A model generated the notes under the pieces. That model was not told where the DNA came from. It made no database searches and was given only the letters and a program-made list of their open reading frames with translations. This document shows positions 1-6,921 of a stretch of DNA of 24,942 nucleotides, one piece after another. The stretch comes from an uncultured Prevotella sp. (GTDB lineage Bacteria; Bacteroidota; Bacteroidia; Bacteroidales; Bacteroidaceae): positions 1 through 24,942 of the forward strand of contig CAAGLS010000262.1 of assembly GCA_900770845.1 (NCBI GenBank). The letters run 5' to 3'. The stretch's first letter is position 1. Every line of letters starts with the position of its first letter. The position numbers were made by a program, and so were the translations under genes.

Positions 1-396
1 CGCAAACTTGGCCTCGCTCACCAGATGGGCAGAGGCTCCGATGGTGTCCATGGCCAGGAAATTCCTCACCGTGACAAAGGCCACAGCCGTTGTGTCGGAG
101 GTGTAGTCGATGTCGCCAAGCTCATGGGCCGCCCCCTCACTCATGGCCCTCAACGAGTCGATGTCGGCCTGGTGCACATTGGAGGCCGCATAGACCAACC
201 ACTCTTGGGAGCCGGCATCCACATTCTTCAGCGCATCCTCAAAATGCCAGTTGAAATAGGATGTGGCGAAAGAGTCGACAGAGGTTGCAAGCTGGTCGCC
301 GTCGCCTTCATGGGGGCGACTGCAACCTAAGAGCAGAGAGAAGCCGACGGCAGCAGCACTGGTGAAAACAAGGCTTCTCAGAGAGAAATGTATCAT
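1..396 (-). CDS. Hypothetical lipoprotein, N-terminal part (runs off the window)
   Basis: The minus strand is open from an ATG at 394-396 to base 1, giving 132 codons with no stop, so the C-terminus is missing. The protein starts with a short signal sequence (about residues 1-25) that ends in the lipobox LLLGC with Cys25, so it should be lipid-anchored in the cell envelope. The mature part is acidic and polar (about residues 26-132) with no catalytic motif I recognise. The region around residues 40-65 (SFATSYFNWHFEDALKNVD) recalls the small helical start of DUF4878-type lipoproteins, but this is only a guess from style. It is divergent from the hydrolase at 484 and has its own promoter at 416-448. 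The reading frame and lipobox are seen directly; the function is unknown. Confidence 0.7.
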   Translation of the reverse strand, partial: MIHFSLRSLVFTSAAAVGFSLLLGCSRPHEGDGDQLATSVDSFATSYFNWHFEDALKNVDAGSQEWLVYAASNVHQADIDSLRAMSEGAAHELGDIDYTSDTTAVAFVTVRNFLAMDTIGASAHLVSEAKFA

Positions 397-415
397 AAAT
401 CGTGTGTTGTTTGGA

Positions 416-448
416 CAAAGATAGTGATTTTTTTGTTTTTACCACAAA
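416..448 (-). promoter_or_regulatory. Bacteroidota-type promoter of the lipoprotein gene
   Basis: On the minus strand the -7 box TATCTTTG (416-423) fits TAnnTTTG exactly. It lies 21 bp from a TTTG -33 box (445-448). Transcription would begin about 10 bp upstream of the ATG at 396. The elements interleave with the opposite promoter at 432-463. Confidence 0.65.
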
Positions 449-463
449 AAATGAGTAATTTTG
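432..463 (+). promoter_or_regulatory. Bacteroidota-type promoter of the MBL-fold hydrolase gene
   Basis: A TTTG -33 box (432-435), a 20-bp spacer and TAATTTTG (456-463) match the consensus exactly. The predicted start near 470 leaves a leader of only about 14 nt before the ATG at 484. This argues against the in-frame ATG at 388, which lies upstream of the promoter. Confidence 0.7.
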
Positions 464-483
464 TATACTTTTTATACAACATT

Positions 484-1287
484 ATGCTAAGATTCATTAG
501 TTTTGGCAGCGGAAGTAGCGGAAACTGCTATTATTTGTATTCTGACACCGACGCCCTGCTGATAGACGCTGGAGTGGGCGTGCGCGGTCTGAAGAAGAAT
601 TTCAAGGACTTCGGCCTATCGTTGTCAAGCATCCACAACATACTTGTCACCCACGACCATGCCGACCACGTGAAGTCGATAGGCTCATTGAGCCGCGACT
701 ACGGCCTGCCGGTCTTCGCCACCCACCGCGTACACGTAGGCATTGAGCGCAACTACTGCGTGCGCCAGAAAATCGGCCCCGAGCGCGTGAAAGTCATCGA
801 GAAGGGAACGCCCTTCAAGGTGGGCGAGTTCTCGGTGATGCCTTTCGGCGTACCCCACGACAGCATGGACTGCGTGGGCTACAGCATCGAACACGGCGAC
901 GTGAACTTCTGCATCATGACCGACGTGGGGCAGGTGACGGAGGAGATGCAGCCCTTCATCGCCAAGGCCAACTATCTCATCATTGAGGCCAACTACGATG
1001 AGGAGATGCTCTTGGCCGGCCCATACCCCCAATACCTGAAGCAGAGAATCCACAGCGACATAGGCCATCTGAGCAACCTCGCCTGCGGGGAGGCGCTTGC
1101 CCACTTCGCCACCCAGAACCTGCGCCACGTCTGGCTGTGCCATCTCAGCGAGGAGAACAACCACCCCGAGCTGGCGCGCAAAACGGTGGAGCAAGTGCTG
1201 CGCTCGTATGGCATCATCGTGGGTAAAGACTTCGAGGCGGACGTTTTGCGGCGCAAACTGCCCTCTGGTCCATGGGAACTGAAATAA
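484..1287 (+). CDS. MBL-fold metallohydrolase, YycJ/WalJ-like
   Basis: This 267-residue protein belongs to the metallo-beta-lactamase superfamily. It opens with the RNase Z/YycJ-type start FISFGSGSSGNCYYL and carries the metal-binding motif THDHADH at residues 56-62. Further candidate metal ligands are in PHDS, MTDVGQ and CHLSEEN. The family cuts nucleic-acid-type phosphodiesters, and YycJ-like members are cytosolic two-metal nucleases; the exact substrate is not known from sequence. The in-frame extension back to 388 adds 32 hydrophobic residues but lies over the promoter, so ATG 484 is chosen. There is no signal peptide. An AT-rich stem-loop follows the stop codon. The gene is monocistronic. 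The family call is firm; the cellular role is inferred. Confidence 0.9.
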   Translation: MLRFISFGSGSSGNCYYLYSDTDALLIDAGVGVRGLKKNFKDFGLSLSSIHNILVTHDHADHVKSIGSLSRDYGLPVFATHRVHVGIERNYCVRQKIGPERVKVIEKGTPFKVGEFSVMPFGVPHDSMDCVGYSIEHGDVNFCIMTDVGQVTEEMQPFIAKANYLIIEANYDEEMLLAGPYPQYLKQRIHSDIGHLSNLACGEALAHFATQNLRHVWLCHLSEENNHPELARKTVEQVLRSYGIIVGKDFEADVLRRKLPSGPWELK

Positions 1288-1310
1288 ATTTCATCGAAAA
1301 ATGAATTTAT
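1284..1310 (+). terminator. Weak AT-rich stem-loop after the MBL hydrolase gene
   Basis: Arms at 1284-1294 and 1301-1310 pair over 10 bp with one bulged T and a 6-nt loop. The hairpin overlaps the stop codon. No U-tract follows and the stem is almost all A-T, so termination here is only possible. Confidence 0.3.
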
Positions 1311-1321
1311 TGCCGAATATT

Positions 1322-1353
1322 GTTGGGTAACTTAAAAAAAAGTCTTACCTTTG
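1322..1353 (+). promoter_or_regulatory. Promoter of the small RNA unit
   Basis: TACCTTTG (1346-1353) is a perfect -7 box. GTTG (1322-1325), 20 bp upstream, is a 3-of-4 match to the -33 box. No coding sequence follows on this strand; the next gene is convergent. The promoter therefore appears to serve only the short transcript ending at 1446. Confidence 0.6.
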
Positions 1354-1359
1354 CAGTGT

Positions 1360-1447
1360 TATCCTGAATACAATCTTTTTACCTTAAAAGAAAACTAATA
1401 CCTATTGAAAGGATGTCTTCCTCTGCGAAGAGGGGGACATTTTTTTG
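1360..1447 (+). ncRNA. Candidate small RNA, about 88 nt, with its own promoter and terminator
   Basis: The predicted transcript starts about 7 bp after the -7 box and ends in the T-run at 1440-1446. Within it, ATCCT (1361-1365) can pair with AGGAT (1410-1414), closing a multi-helix fold. CTTTT (1375-1379) can pair with AAAAG (1386-1390). The 3' end is an 11-bp hairpin with a GCGA tetraloop. No start codon begins a credible protein. It could be a Bacteroidales conserved RNA already in Rfam (for instance one of the Bacteroidales motifs) or a trans-acting sRNA. The transcript ends are inferred from the signals. Confidence 0.5.
1414..1446 (+). terminator. Intrinsic terminator of the small RNA
   Basis: An uninterrupted 11-bp stem (1414-1424 with 1429-1439, two T-G wobbles) is capped by the GNRA tetraloop GCGA and followed by seven T residues (1440-1446). 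This is a textbook Rho-independent terminator on the plus strand. Confidence 0.8.
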
Positions 1448-1509
1448 TGGCCTTACGCCAGTGGCGGCCGCCCCCTCAGCCTTTGCAAAAGGGAGCTGCC
1501 GCCACCACC

Positions 1510-3825
1510 CTATTCAAACACCTCGTCGATGTCCATATCACTGTCCGCGCCCTGGTCCTCCTTGACGCAGGGGTCATAGTCGGTGGGCAGGCCGAAGGTG
1601 GCCGATGGCGTGTAGCCCAAGGATTTGTCGCGATACACCTTTATCATATAATAGGCCCAGATGGGAAGAGCCATCGTGGCTCCCTGGCCCATCTGCATTG
1701 TGTCGAAGTGGATGTCGCGATCCTCGCCGCCCACCCAGCAGCCGCTGACGAGCTGGGGCGTGAAGCCCATAAACCAGGCGTCGGAGTTGCGGTTGGTCGT
1801 TCCCGTCTTGCCGCCTATCTCCCCCTCCAAATTGTACTTGTAGCGCAGTCGTCCGGCCGTACCGCCATCGACGACAGCCTGCAGCATGACGAGCATCTTG
1901 TTGGCCGCATCGGCGCTGATCACCTCGTTCATGCGCGGCTGGAAACGGGCGATGATGTTGCCGTTCTGGTCCTCTATCTTCGTGACGAAGAGGGGCGCCG
2001 TGCGGATTCCGTGGTTGGCAAAGGTGGTGTAGGCGCTCACCATCTCGGCCACACTCACCTCGCACGGTCCCAGACAGAGCGACATGGAGGGATGGATTTC
2101 TGGATTGTCGATGCCGAAGTCGTGGAGTGTCTTCACAAACTGGTTGGGGTTGAGCTTGCTCATCAGGTAGGCCGAAATCCAGTTGTTCGACTGCTGCAGT
2201 CCCCACAACAGCGTCACCATGGAGCCATAGCGTGCGTGGGAACCGTTGCGCGGAGTCCATGGCCGCCCCGCCACCATGTAGGTGCGCTGCACGTTGGGGG
2301 CCTTGTCGCAGGGGGTAAACCCATTGCCCATGGCCAGCGAATAGAGGAAGGGCTTGATGGTGGAGCCCACCTGTCGGCGGCCACCCGTCACCATGTCATA
2401 CATGAAGTGGGTATAGTCGAGACCGCCCACGTAGGCCTTGACATAGCCCGTCTTGGGGTCCATGCTCATGAAGCCGGCGCGCAGGAAGTGCTTGTAGTAG
2501 CGTATGGAGTCGAGGGGCGTCATGGTGGTGTCGAGGTCGCCGTGATAAGTGAACACGGTCATGTCGGTGGGCGTGCGGAAGGCTTTCAGGATTTCGCCCT
2601 CGCTGCATCCTGCGGCCTTCATGTTGCGATAGCGCTCGCTCTGGTGCATGGAATTGCGCATGATGGTGCGCACCTCCTCGGGCTTGAGCGCGTCGCTGAA
2701 GGGAGCGTTGGCGTCGCCCCGCTTCTCCTTGTCAAACTCCGGCTGCAAGTATTTGGCCACGTGGCCGTAGACCGCCTCCTCGGCATAACGCTGCATGCGG
2801 CTGTCGATGGTGGTGTAGACCTTCAGTCCGTCGGTGTAGACATTGTAGGGCGAGCCGTCCTTCTTGAAGTTCTTGTTGCACCAGCCATAGAGCGGGTCGC
2901 GGTCCCAGGCGATGGAGTCGATGACATACTGGCGTTGGTTCCACTGCGGATAGTCGGCCCGGTCGGGCCGCTTGGCCATCATATACTGTCGCAGGAACTC
3001 ACGGAAGTAGGTGGCAGAGCCATCCTTGTGGTCGGTGCGGTGGAAGTTGAGCACGAGAGGCTCGGCCGTGAGGCTCTCGAACTGGCTGTGGCTGATGTAG
3101 CCGGCCTTCTCCATCTGCAGCAGCACCACATTGCGGCGCTCCGTGCAGCGTTCGGGATAGCGCACGGGATTGAAGAGCGAGGGGTTCTTGCACAGCCCCA
3201 CGAGTGTGGCCGACTCCAAGAGGGAGAGGTTTTTGGGTTCCTTATTAAAATAGGTGTTGGCAGCGGTCTTGATGCCCACCGCATTGTGGAGGAAGTCGAA
3301 ATAGTTGAGATAGAGCGCGATGATTTCCTCCTTTGTGTAGTTGCGCTCCAGCTTGATGGCTATCACCCATTCGATGGGCTTTTGGAAGAGCCGTTCCAAA
3401 GTGGAGTGGGCCTTTCCCGAATAGAGTTGCTTGGCCAGCTGCTGGGTGATGGTGGAGCCACCGCCCGCATTGACCTGCCCGAGGATGCCCCTCTTCACGA
3501 TGGCACGGCCCAAGGCGATGAAGTCGATGCCCGAATGGTCGTAGAAGCGCGCGTCCTCCGTAGCCACCAAAGCCTGCACCAGATAGGGAGAGAGCTTAGA
3601 ATAGGGAATTACGATACGGTTCTCGCGGTCGGCATTCCAAGTGCCCAGCACCTTGCCGTCGGAGGAATACACCTGCGTGGCCGAACGGTCGATTGGGTTC
3701 TGCAGGTCCTCTATCGGGGGCATGTAGCCAATCCATCCGTTCCATATCATGATGAAGGCCACCAGCACGACAACCACAATGGCGGCCAGCGAGCTCCAAA
3801 GGAAATGTATCAACTTTCTTCTCAT
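1510..3825 (-). CDS. Class A penicillin-binding protein (PBP1A-type, bifunctional)
   Basis: This 771-residue inner-membrane protein polymerises and cross-links peptidoglycan. A single membrane anchor spans about residues 8-28. The GT51 glycosyltransferase domain (about 55-240) has catalytic Glu90 in TEDARFYDH, the GGGSTITQQLAKQ motif (121-133) and the second acidic site around Glu166-167. The transpeptidase domain (about 445-770) has SxxK with Ser488 (GSTIK), SNN at 546-548 and KTGTT at 673-677. Length is usual for Bacteroidales PBP1A. The frame opens upstream to 3879 only through a TTG codon, so ATG 3825 (MRRKLIHFLW) is preferred. A promoter lies about 105 nt upstream at 3938-3970. The gene is convergent with the small RNA and divergent from pyrB. 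The mrcA/pbp1a assignment is by family only. Confidence 0.95.
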   Translation of the reverse strand: MRRKLIHFLWSSLAAIVVVVLVAFIMIWNGWIGYMPPIEDLQNPIDRSATQVYSSDGKVLGTWNADRENRIVIPYSKLSPYLVQALVATEDARFYDHSGIDFIALGRAIVKRGILGQVNAGGGSTITQQLAKQLYSGKAHSTLERLFQKPIEWVIAIKLERNYTKEEIIALYLNYFDFLHNAVGIKTAANTYFNKEPKNLSLLESATLVGLCKNPSLFNPVRYPERCTERRNVVLLQMEKAGYISHSQFESLTAEPLVLNFHRTDHKDGSATYFREFLRQYMMAKRPDRADYPQWNQRQYVIDSIAWDRDPLYGWCNKNFKKDGSPYNVYTDGLKVYTTIDSRMQRYAEEAVYGHVAKYLQPEFDKEKRGDANAPFSDALKPEEVRTIMRNSMHQSERYRNMKAAGCSEGEILKAFRTPTDMTVFTYHGDLDTTMTPLDSIRYYKHFLRAGFMSMDPKTGYVKAYVGGLDYTHFMYDMVTGGRRQVGSTIKPFLYSLAMGNGFTPCDKAPNVQRTYMVAGRPWTPRNGSHARYGSMVTLLWGLQQSNNWISAYLMSKLNPNQFVKTLHDFGIDNPEIHPSMSLCLGPCEVSVAEMVSAYTTFANHGIRTAPLFVTKIEDQNGNIIARFQPRMNEVISADAANKMLVMLQAVVDGGTAGRLRYKYNLEGEIGGKTGTTNRNSDAWFMGFTPQLVSGCWVGGEDRDIHFDTMQMGQGATMALPIWAYYMIKVYRDKSLGYTPSATFGLPTDYDPCVKEDQGADSDMDIDEVFE

Positions 3826-3937
3826 ATAAAATCCGTATTGTTTCGGGTGGCGCAACACACCCGGCGCCAGTCTCGACAACCCCTGCCAACGGCCCGCATT
3901 CTCACCCTGAGTGGCCCCGCAGAGAACTTTAATTGTG

Positions 3938-3970
3938 CAAAATTAAGAAAATCTTTTGAAATATGCCACA
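3938..3970 (-). promoter_or_regulatory. Promoter of the penicillin-binding protein gene
   Basis: On the minus strand TAATTTTG (3938-3945) is a perfect -7 box. TGTG (3967-3970), 21 bp upstream, is a 3-of-4 match to the -33 box. Both annotated start options (3825 and TTG 3879) lie downstream. Confidence 0.55.
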
Positions 3971-4036
3971 TAAATGGAAAATTATGATTAACTTAGCACT
4001 CGAAAACTGGAACTTTCAAATCCACAAACTGGTAAT

Positions 4037-4984
4037 ATGGAAAAACATAATTTTGTGACGATTGCCGATTTGTCAAGAGACGACATCATGTATCTCCTGC
4101 AAATGGCGCAAGAGTTTGAGAAGCATCCCAACCGCGAGCTGCTCAAGGGCAAGGTGGTGGCCACGCTTTTCTATGAGCCATCCACCCGTACGCGCCTGAG
4201 CTTCGAGACGGCCGCCAACCGGCTCGGGGCGCGCGTCATCGGCTTTTCCGACGCCAAGGCCTCAAGCGTAGCCAAGGGCGAGACGCTGAAGGACACGATT
4301 CTCATGGTGTCGAACTATGCCGACATCATCGCCATGCGCCACTACATCGAGGGCGCAGCCCAATATGCCTCAGAGGTGGCGCCCGTGCCCATCGTCAACG
4401 CGGGAGACGGAGCCCACATGCATCCCTCGCAGTGCCTGCTCGACCTCTACTCCATCTACAAGACGCAAGGCACGCTCGACAACCTCAACATCTATCTGGT
4501 GGGCGACTTGAAATATGGCCGCACCGTACACTCGCTCATCATGGCCATGCGCCACTTCAACCCCACCTTCCACTTCATAGCCCCACCAGAATTGGCCATG
4601 CCCGAGGAATACAAGATCTACTGCCGCAAGCACAACATCAAGTTTGAGGAGCACACGGAGTTTACCGACGATGTCATCTCGCAGGCAGACATCCTATATA
4701 TGACGCGCGTGCAGAAGGAGCGCTTCTCCGACCTGATGGAATACGAGCGCGTGAAGAACGTCTACATCCTGCGCAACGCCATGCTCCACAACGTGAGGCC
4801 CAACATGCGCATCATGCACCCGCTGCCCCGCGTGAACGAGATTGCCTACGACGTGGACAGCAACCCCCACGCCTACTACATCCAGCAGGCCCGCAACGGA
4901 CTCTATGCCCGCGAGGCCATCTACGCCTATTGTCTGGGCATCAGCCTCGACGAGGTGAGGAACGACAAAACAATCATTGACTAA
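4037..4984 (+). CDS. pyrB: Aspartate carbamoyltransferase, catalytic chain
   Basis: This 315-residue protein forms N-carbamoyl-L-aspartate from carbamoyl phosphate and aspartate, the committed step of pyrimidine synthesis in the cytosol. The carbamoyl-phosphate loop STRTRLSFE starts at Ser49. Lys80 in SSVAKGET is the equivalent of the loop-80 lysine that reaches the neighbouring subunit. HPSQCLLDLYS and the C-terminal HPLPRVNEI supply the other active-site residues. Length is normal for the family. It is followed 8 bp later by pyrI, so the two are surely co-transcribed and form the allosteric holoenzyme. No leader attenuator is visible. The promoter is not clear: TAACTTAG at 3989-3996 is a one-mismatch -7 candidate without a good -33. 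Confidence 0.97.
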   Translation: MEKHNFVTIADLSRDDIMYLLQMAQEFEKHPNRELLKGKVVATLFYEPSTRTRLSFETAANRLGARVIGFSDAKASSVAKGETLKDTILMVSNYADIIAMRHYIEGAAQYASEVAPVPIVNAGDGAHMHPSQCLLDLYSIYKTQGTLDNLNIYLVGDLKYGRTVHSLIMAMRHFNPTFHFIAPPELAMPEEYKIYCRKHNIKFEEHTEFTDDVISQADILYMTRVQKERFSDLMEYERVKNVYILRNAMLHNVRPNMRIMHPLPRVNEIAYDVDSNPHAYYIQQARNGLYAREAIYAYCLGISLDEVRNDKTIID

Positions 4985-4992
4985 TTTCGACT

Positions 4993-5454
4993 ATGGCAAA
5001 GAAAGAACTCTTGGTGACGGCCATCGAGAACGGGACCGTCATCGACCACATACCCGCCGACAAGACCTACGACGTGGCCAACCTGCTGCGACTCCAGGAA
5101 CTCGACACACCCGTAACGATTGGCTACAACCTGCCCTCGAAGAAGATAGGGCGCAAGGGAATCATCAAGATTACCGACAAGTTCTTCACCGAGGAGGAAA
5201 TCTCGCGGCTCAGCGTCGTGGCACCCAAGATTGTGCTCAACATCATCCGCAACTATGAGGTGGTGGAGAAGAAGACCGTGGAGACGCCCGACGAGCTGCG
5301 CGGCATCGTGAAGTGCAACAACCCCAAGTGCATCACCAACAACGAGCCCATGCAGACCATCTTCAACGTCATCGACAAGGAAAAGGGAATCCTGAAATGT
5401 CACTACTGCGATAAAGAACAATATATCGACAATGTGAAGCTTTGTGAACACTAA
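4993..5454 (+). CDS. pyrI: Aspartate carbamoyltransferase, regulatory chain
   Basis: This 153-residue regulatory subunit binds nucleotide effectors (ATP, CTP, UTP in the family) and joins catalytic trimers into the allosteric enzyme. The N-terminal allosteric domain (about 1-100) carries the family blocks VIDHIPADKTYDVANLL and PSKKIGRKGIIKI. The C-terminal zinc domain has all four cysteines: C108, C113, C136 and C139. The start codon is 8 bp after the pyrB stop codon. Length equals that of the enterobacterial chain, so the enzyme here should be the regulated class B type. Confidence 0.97.
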   Translation: MAKKELLVTAIENGTVIDHIPADKTYDVANLLRLQELDTPVTIGYNLPSKKIGRKGIIKITDKFFTEEEISRLSVVAPKIVLNIIRNYEVVEKKTVETPDELRGIVKCNNPKCITNNEPMQTIFNVIDKEKGILKCHYCDKEQYIDNVKLCEH

Positions 5455-5486
5455 ATTTAATAACTCATCCAAAACAATTAAAAACC

Positions 5487-6767
5487 ATGACTCAAGATCA
5501 GAAAATCTTTGATTTGATTGAACAAGAGCATCAGCGCCAGCTGAAGGGTATGGAACTTATCGCATCTGAGAACTTCGTCAGCGACGAGGTGATGCGCGCC
5601 ATGGGTTCCTACATGACCAACAAGTATGCCGAGGGCCTGCCCGGCCACCGCTATTATGGCGGCTGCCAGATTGTGGACCAGTCGGAAGACCTCGCACGCG
5701 AGAGGGTGAAGAAGCTCTTCGGTGCTGAGTTTGCCAACGTGCAGCCCCACTCTGGCGCCCAAGCCAACGCAGCGGTGCTGTTGGCAGTGTTGCAACCTGG
5801 AGACACCTTCATGGGTCTGAACCTCGACGAGGGCGGCCACCTGTCGCACGGCAGCAAGGTCAACACCTCCGGCATCCTCTACAACCCCATCGGCTACAAC
5901 CTCAACAAGGAGACAGGACGCGTGGACTACGACGAGATGGAGAAGCTGGCCTTGGAGCACAAGCCCAAGCTCATCATCGGCGGCGGCTCCGCCTACAGCC
6001 GCGAGTGGGACTACAAGCGCATGCGCCAGATTGCCGACGAGGTGGGCGCACTGCTCATGGTCGACATGGCGCATCCCGCCGGACTCATCGCCGCCGGACT
6101 GCTCGACAACCCCGTGAAATACGCCCACATCGTGACCTCCACCACCCACAAGACACTGCGTGGCCCGCGTGGCGGAATCATCCTCATGGGCAAGGACTTC
6201 CCCAACCCATTCGGCAAGCGCAACAAGAAGGGCGAGCTGCGCATGATGAGCTCACTGCTCAACTCGGCCGTATTCCCCGGCATCCAGGGCGGACCCTTGG
6301 AGCATGTTATCGCAGCCAAGGCCGTAGGCTTCTTCGAGAATCTGCAGCCCGAGTGGAAAGAGTATGCCTTGCAGGTGAAGAAGAACGCCGCAGTGCTGGC
6401 ACAGGACCTGATGGACCGCGGCTTCCACGTGGTGAGCGGCGGCACCGACAACCACTCCATGCTCGTGGACCTGCGCACGAAACATCCTGACCTCACCGGC
6501 AAGGTGGCCGAGAACGCACTCGTGGCCGCCGACCTCACGGTCAACAAGAACATGGTGCCCAACGACAGCCGCTCCGCCTTCCAGACCAGCGGCATCCGCC
6601 TGGGCACGGCTGCCATGACCACTCGCGGCGCCAAGGAGGACATGATGCACCTCGTGGCCGAACTCATCGAGACCGTGCTCAACGCTCCCGAGGACGAACA
6701 CGTCATCGCCAGCGTGCGCGAGAAAGTGAACGCCACAATGAAGAACTACCCGCTCTTCGCCTATTGA
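5487..6767 (+). CDS. glyA: Serine hydroxymethyltransferase
   Basis: This 426-residue PLP enzyme interconverts serine and glycine and charges tetrahydrofolate with one-carbon units. The PLP lysine is Lys222 in STTHKTLRGPRGG. The N-terminal block GMELIASENFVSDEVMRAMGS and the YYGGCQIVD segment are diagnostic. Length is normal. It starts 32 bp after pyrI on the same strand. No consensus promoter is evident in the gap, so read-through from pyrBI is likely; this would link pyrimidine synthesis and the folate one-carbon supply used by thymidylate and purine synthesis. A 13-bp stem-loop follows the stop codon. Confidence 0.97.
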   Translation: MTQDQKIFDLIEQEHQRQLKGMELIASENFVSDEVMRAMGSYMTNKYAEGLPGHRYYGGCQIVDQSEDLARERVKKLFGAEFANVQPHSGAQANAAVLLAVLQPGDTFMGLNLDEGGHLSHGSKVNTSGILYNPIGYNLNKETGRVDYDEMEKLALEHKPKLIIGGGSAYSREWDYKRMRQIADEVGALLMVDMAHPAGLIAAGLLDNPVKYAHIVTSTTHKTLRGPRGGIILMGKDFPNPFGKRNKKGELRMMSSLLNSAVFPGIQGGPLEHVIAAKAVGFFENLQPEWKEYALQVKKNAAVLAQDLMDRGFHVVSGGTDNHSMLVDLRTKHPDLTGKVAENALVAADLTVNKNMVPNDSRSAFQTSGIRLGTAAMTTRGAKEDMMHLVAELIETVLNAPEDEHVIASVREKVNATMKNYPLFAY

Positions 6768-6789
6768 TTCCCCAAGACTCAATATCCCC

Positions 6790-6825
6790 ATATCCCGCTG
6801 CCAGCTTGGGCCGGCAGCGGGATAT
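6790..6825 (+). terminator. 13-bp GC-rich stem-loop after glyA
   Basis: Perfect 13-bp arms at 6790-6802 and 6813-6825 flank a 10-nt loop. There is no T-run downstream, so it is a processing or termination hairpin rather than a classic intrinsic terminator. It closes the pyrB-pyrI-glyA unit. Confidence 0.6.
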
Positions 6826-6921
6826 CATTCAGCCGCAAGCAGCCCCAGAAACTGGCCAGCTTGACCAAGAGCCCTTGCTTAGCACGCACTACACTTGAAA
6901 ACAACAACCCCATCTATCACT

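Noticed and set aside
388..483. Upstream extension of the MBL hydrolase to ATG 388
   Set aside because: The added 32 residues overlie both consensus promoters and are hydrophobic without family similarity.
3826..3879. Extension of the penicillin-binding protein by 18 residues
   Set aside because: It would need a TTG start; ATG 3825 gives the usual short basic stretch before the membrane anchor.
1405..3987. An 860-codon open frame on the plus strand opposite the penicillin-binding protein gene
   Set aside because: It is the antisense shadow of a gene with intact GT51 and transpeptidase motifs; its translation is low-complexity, rich in His, Val, Gly and Ala, without domains.
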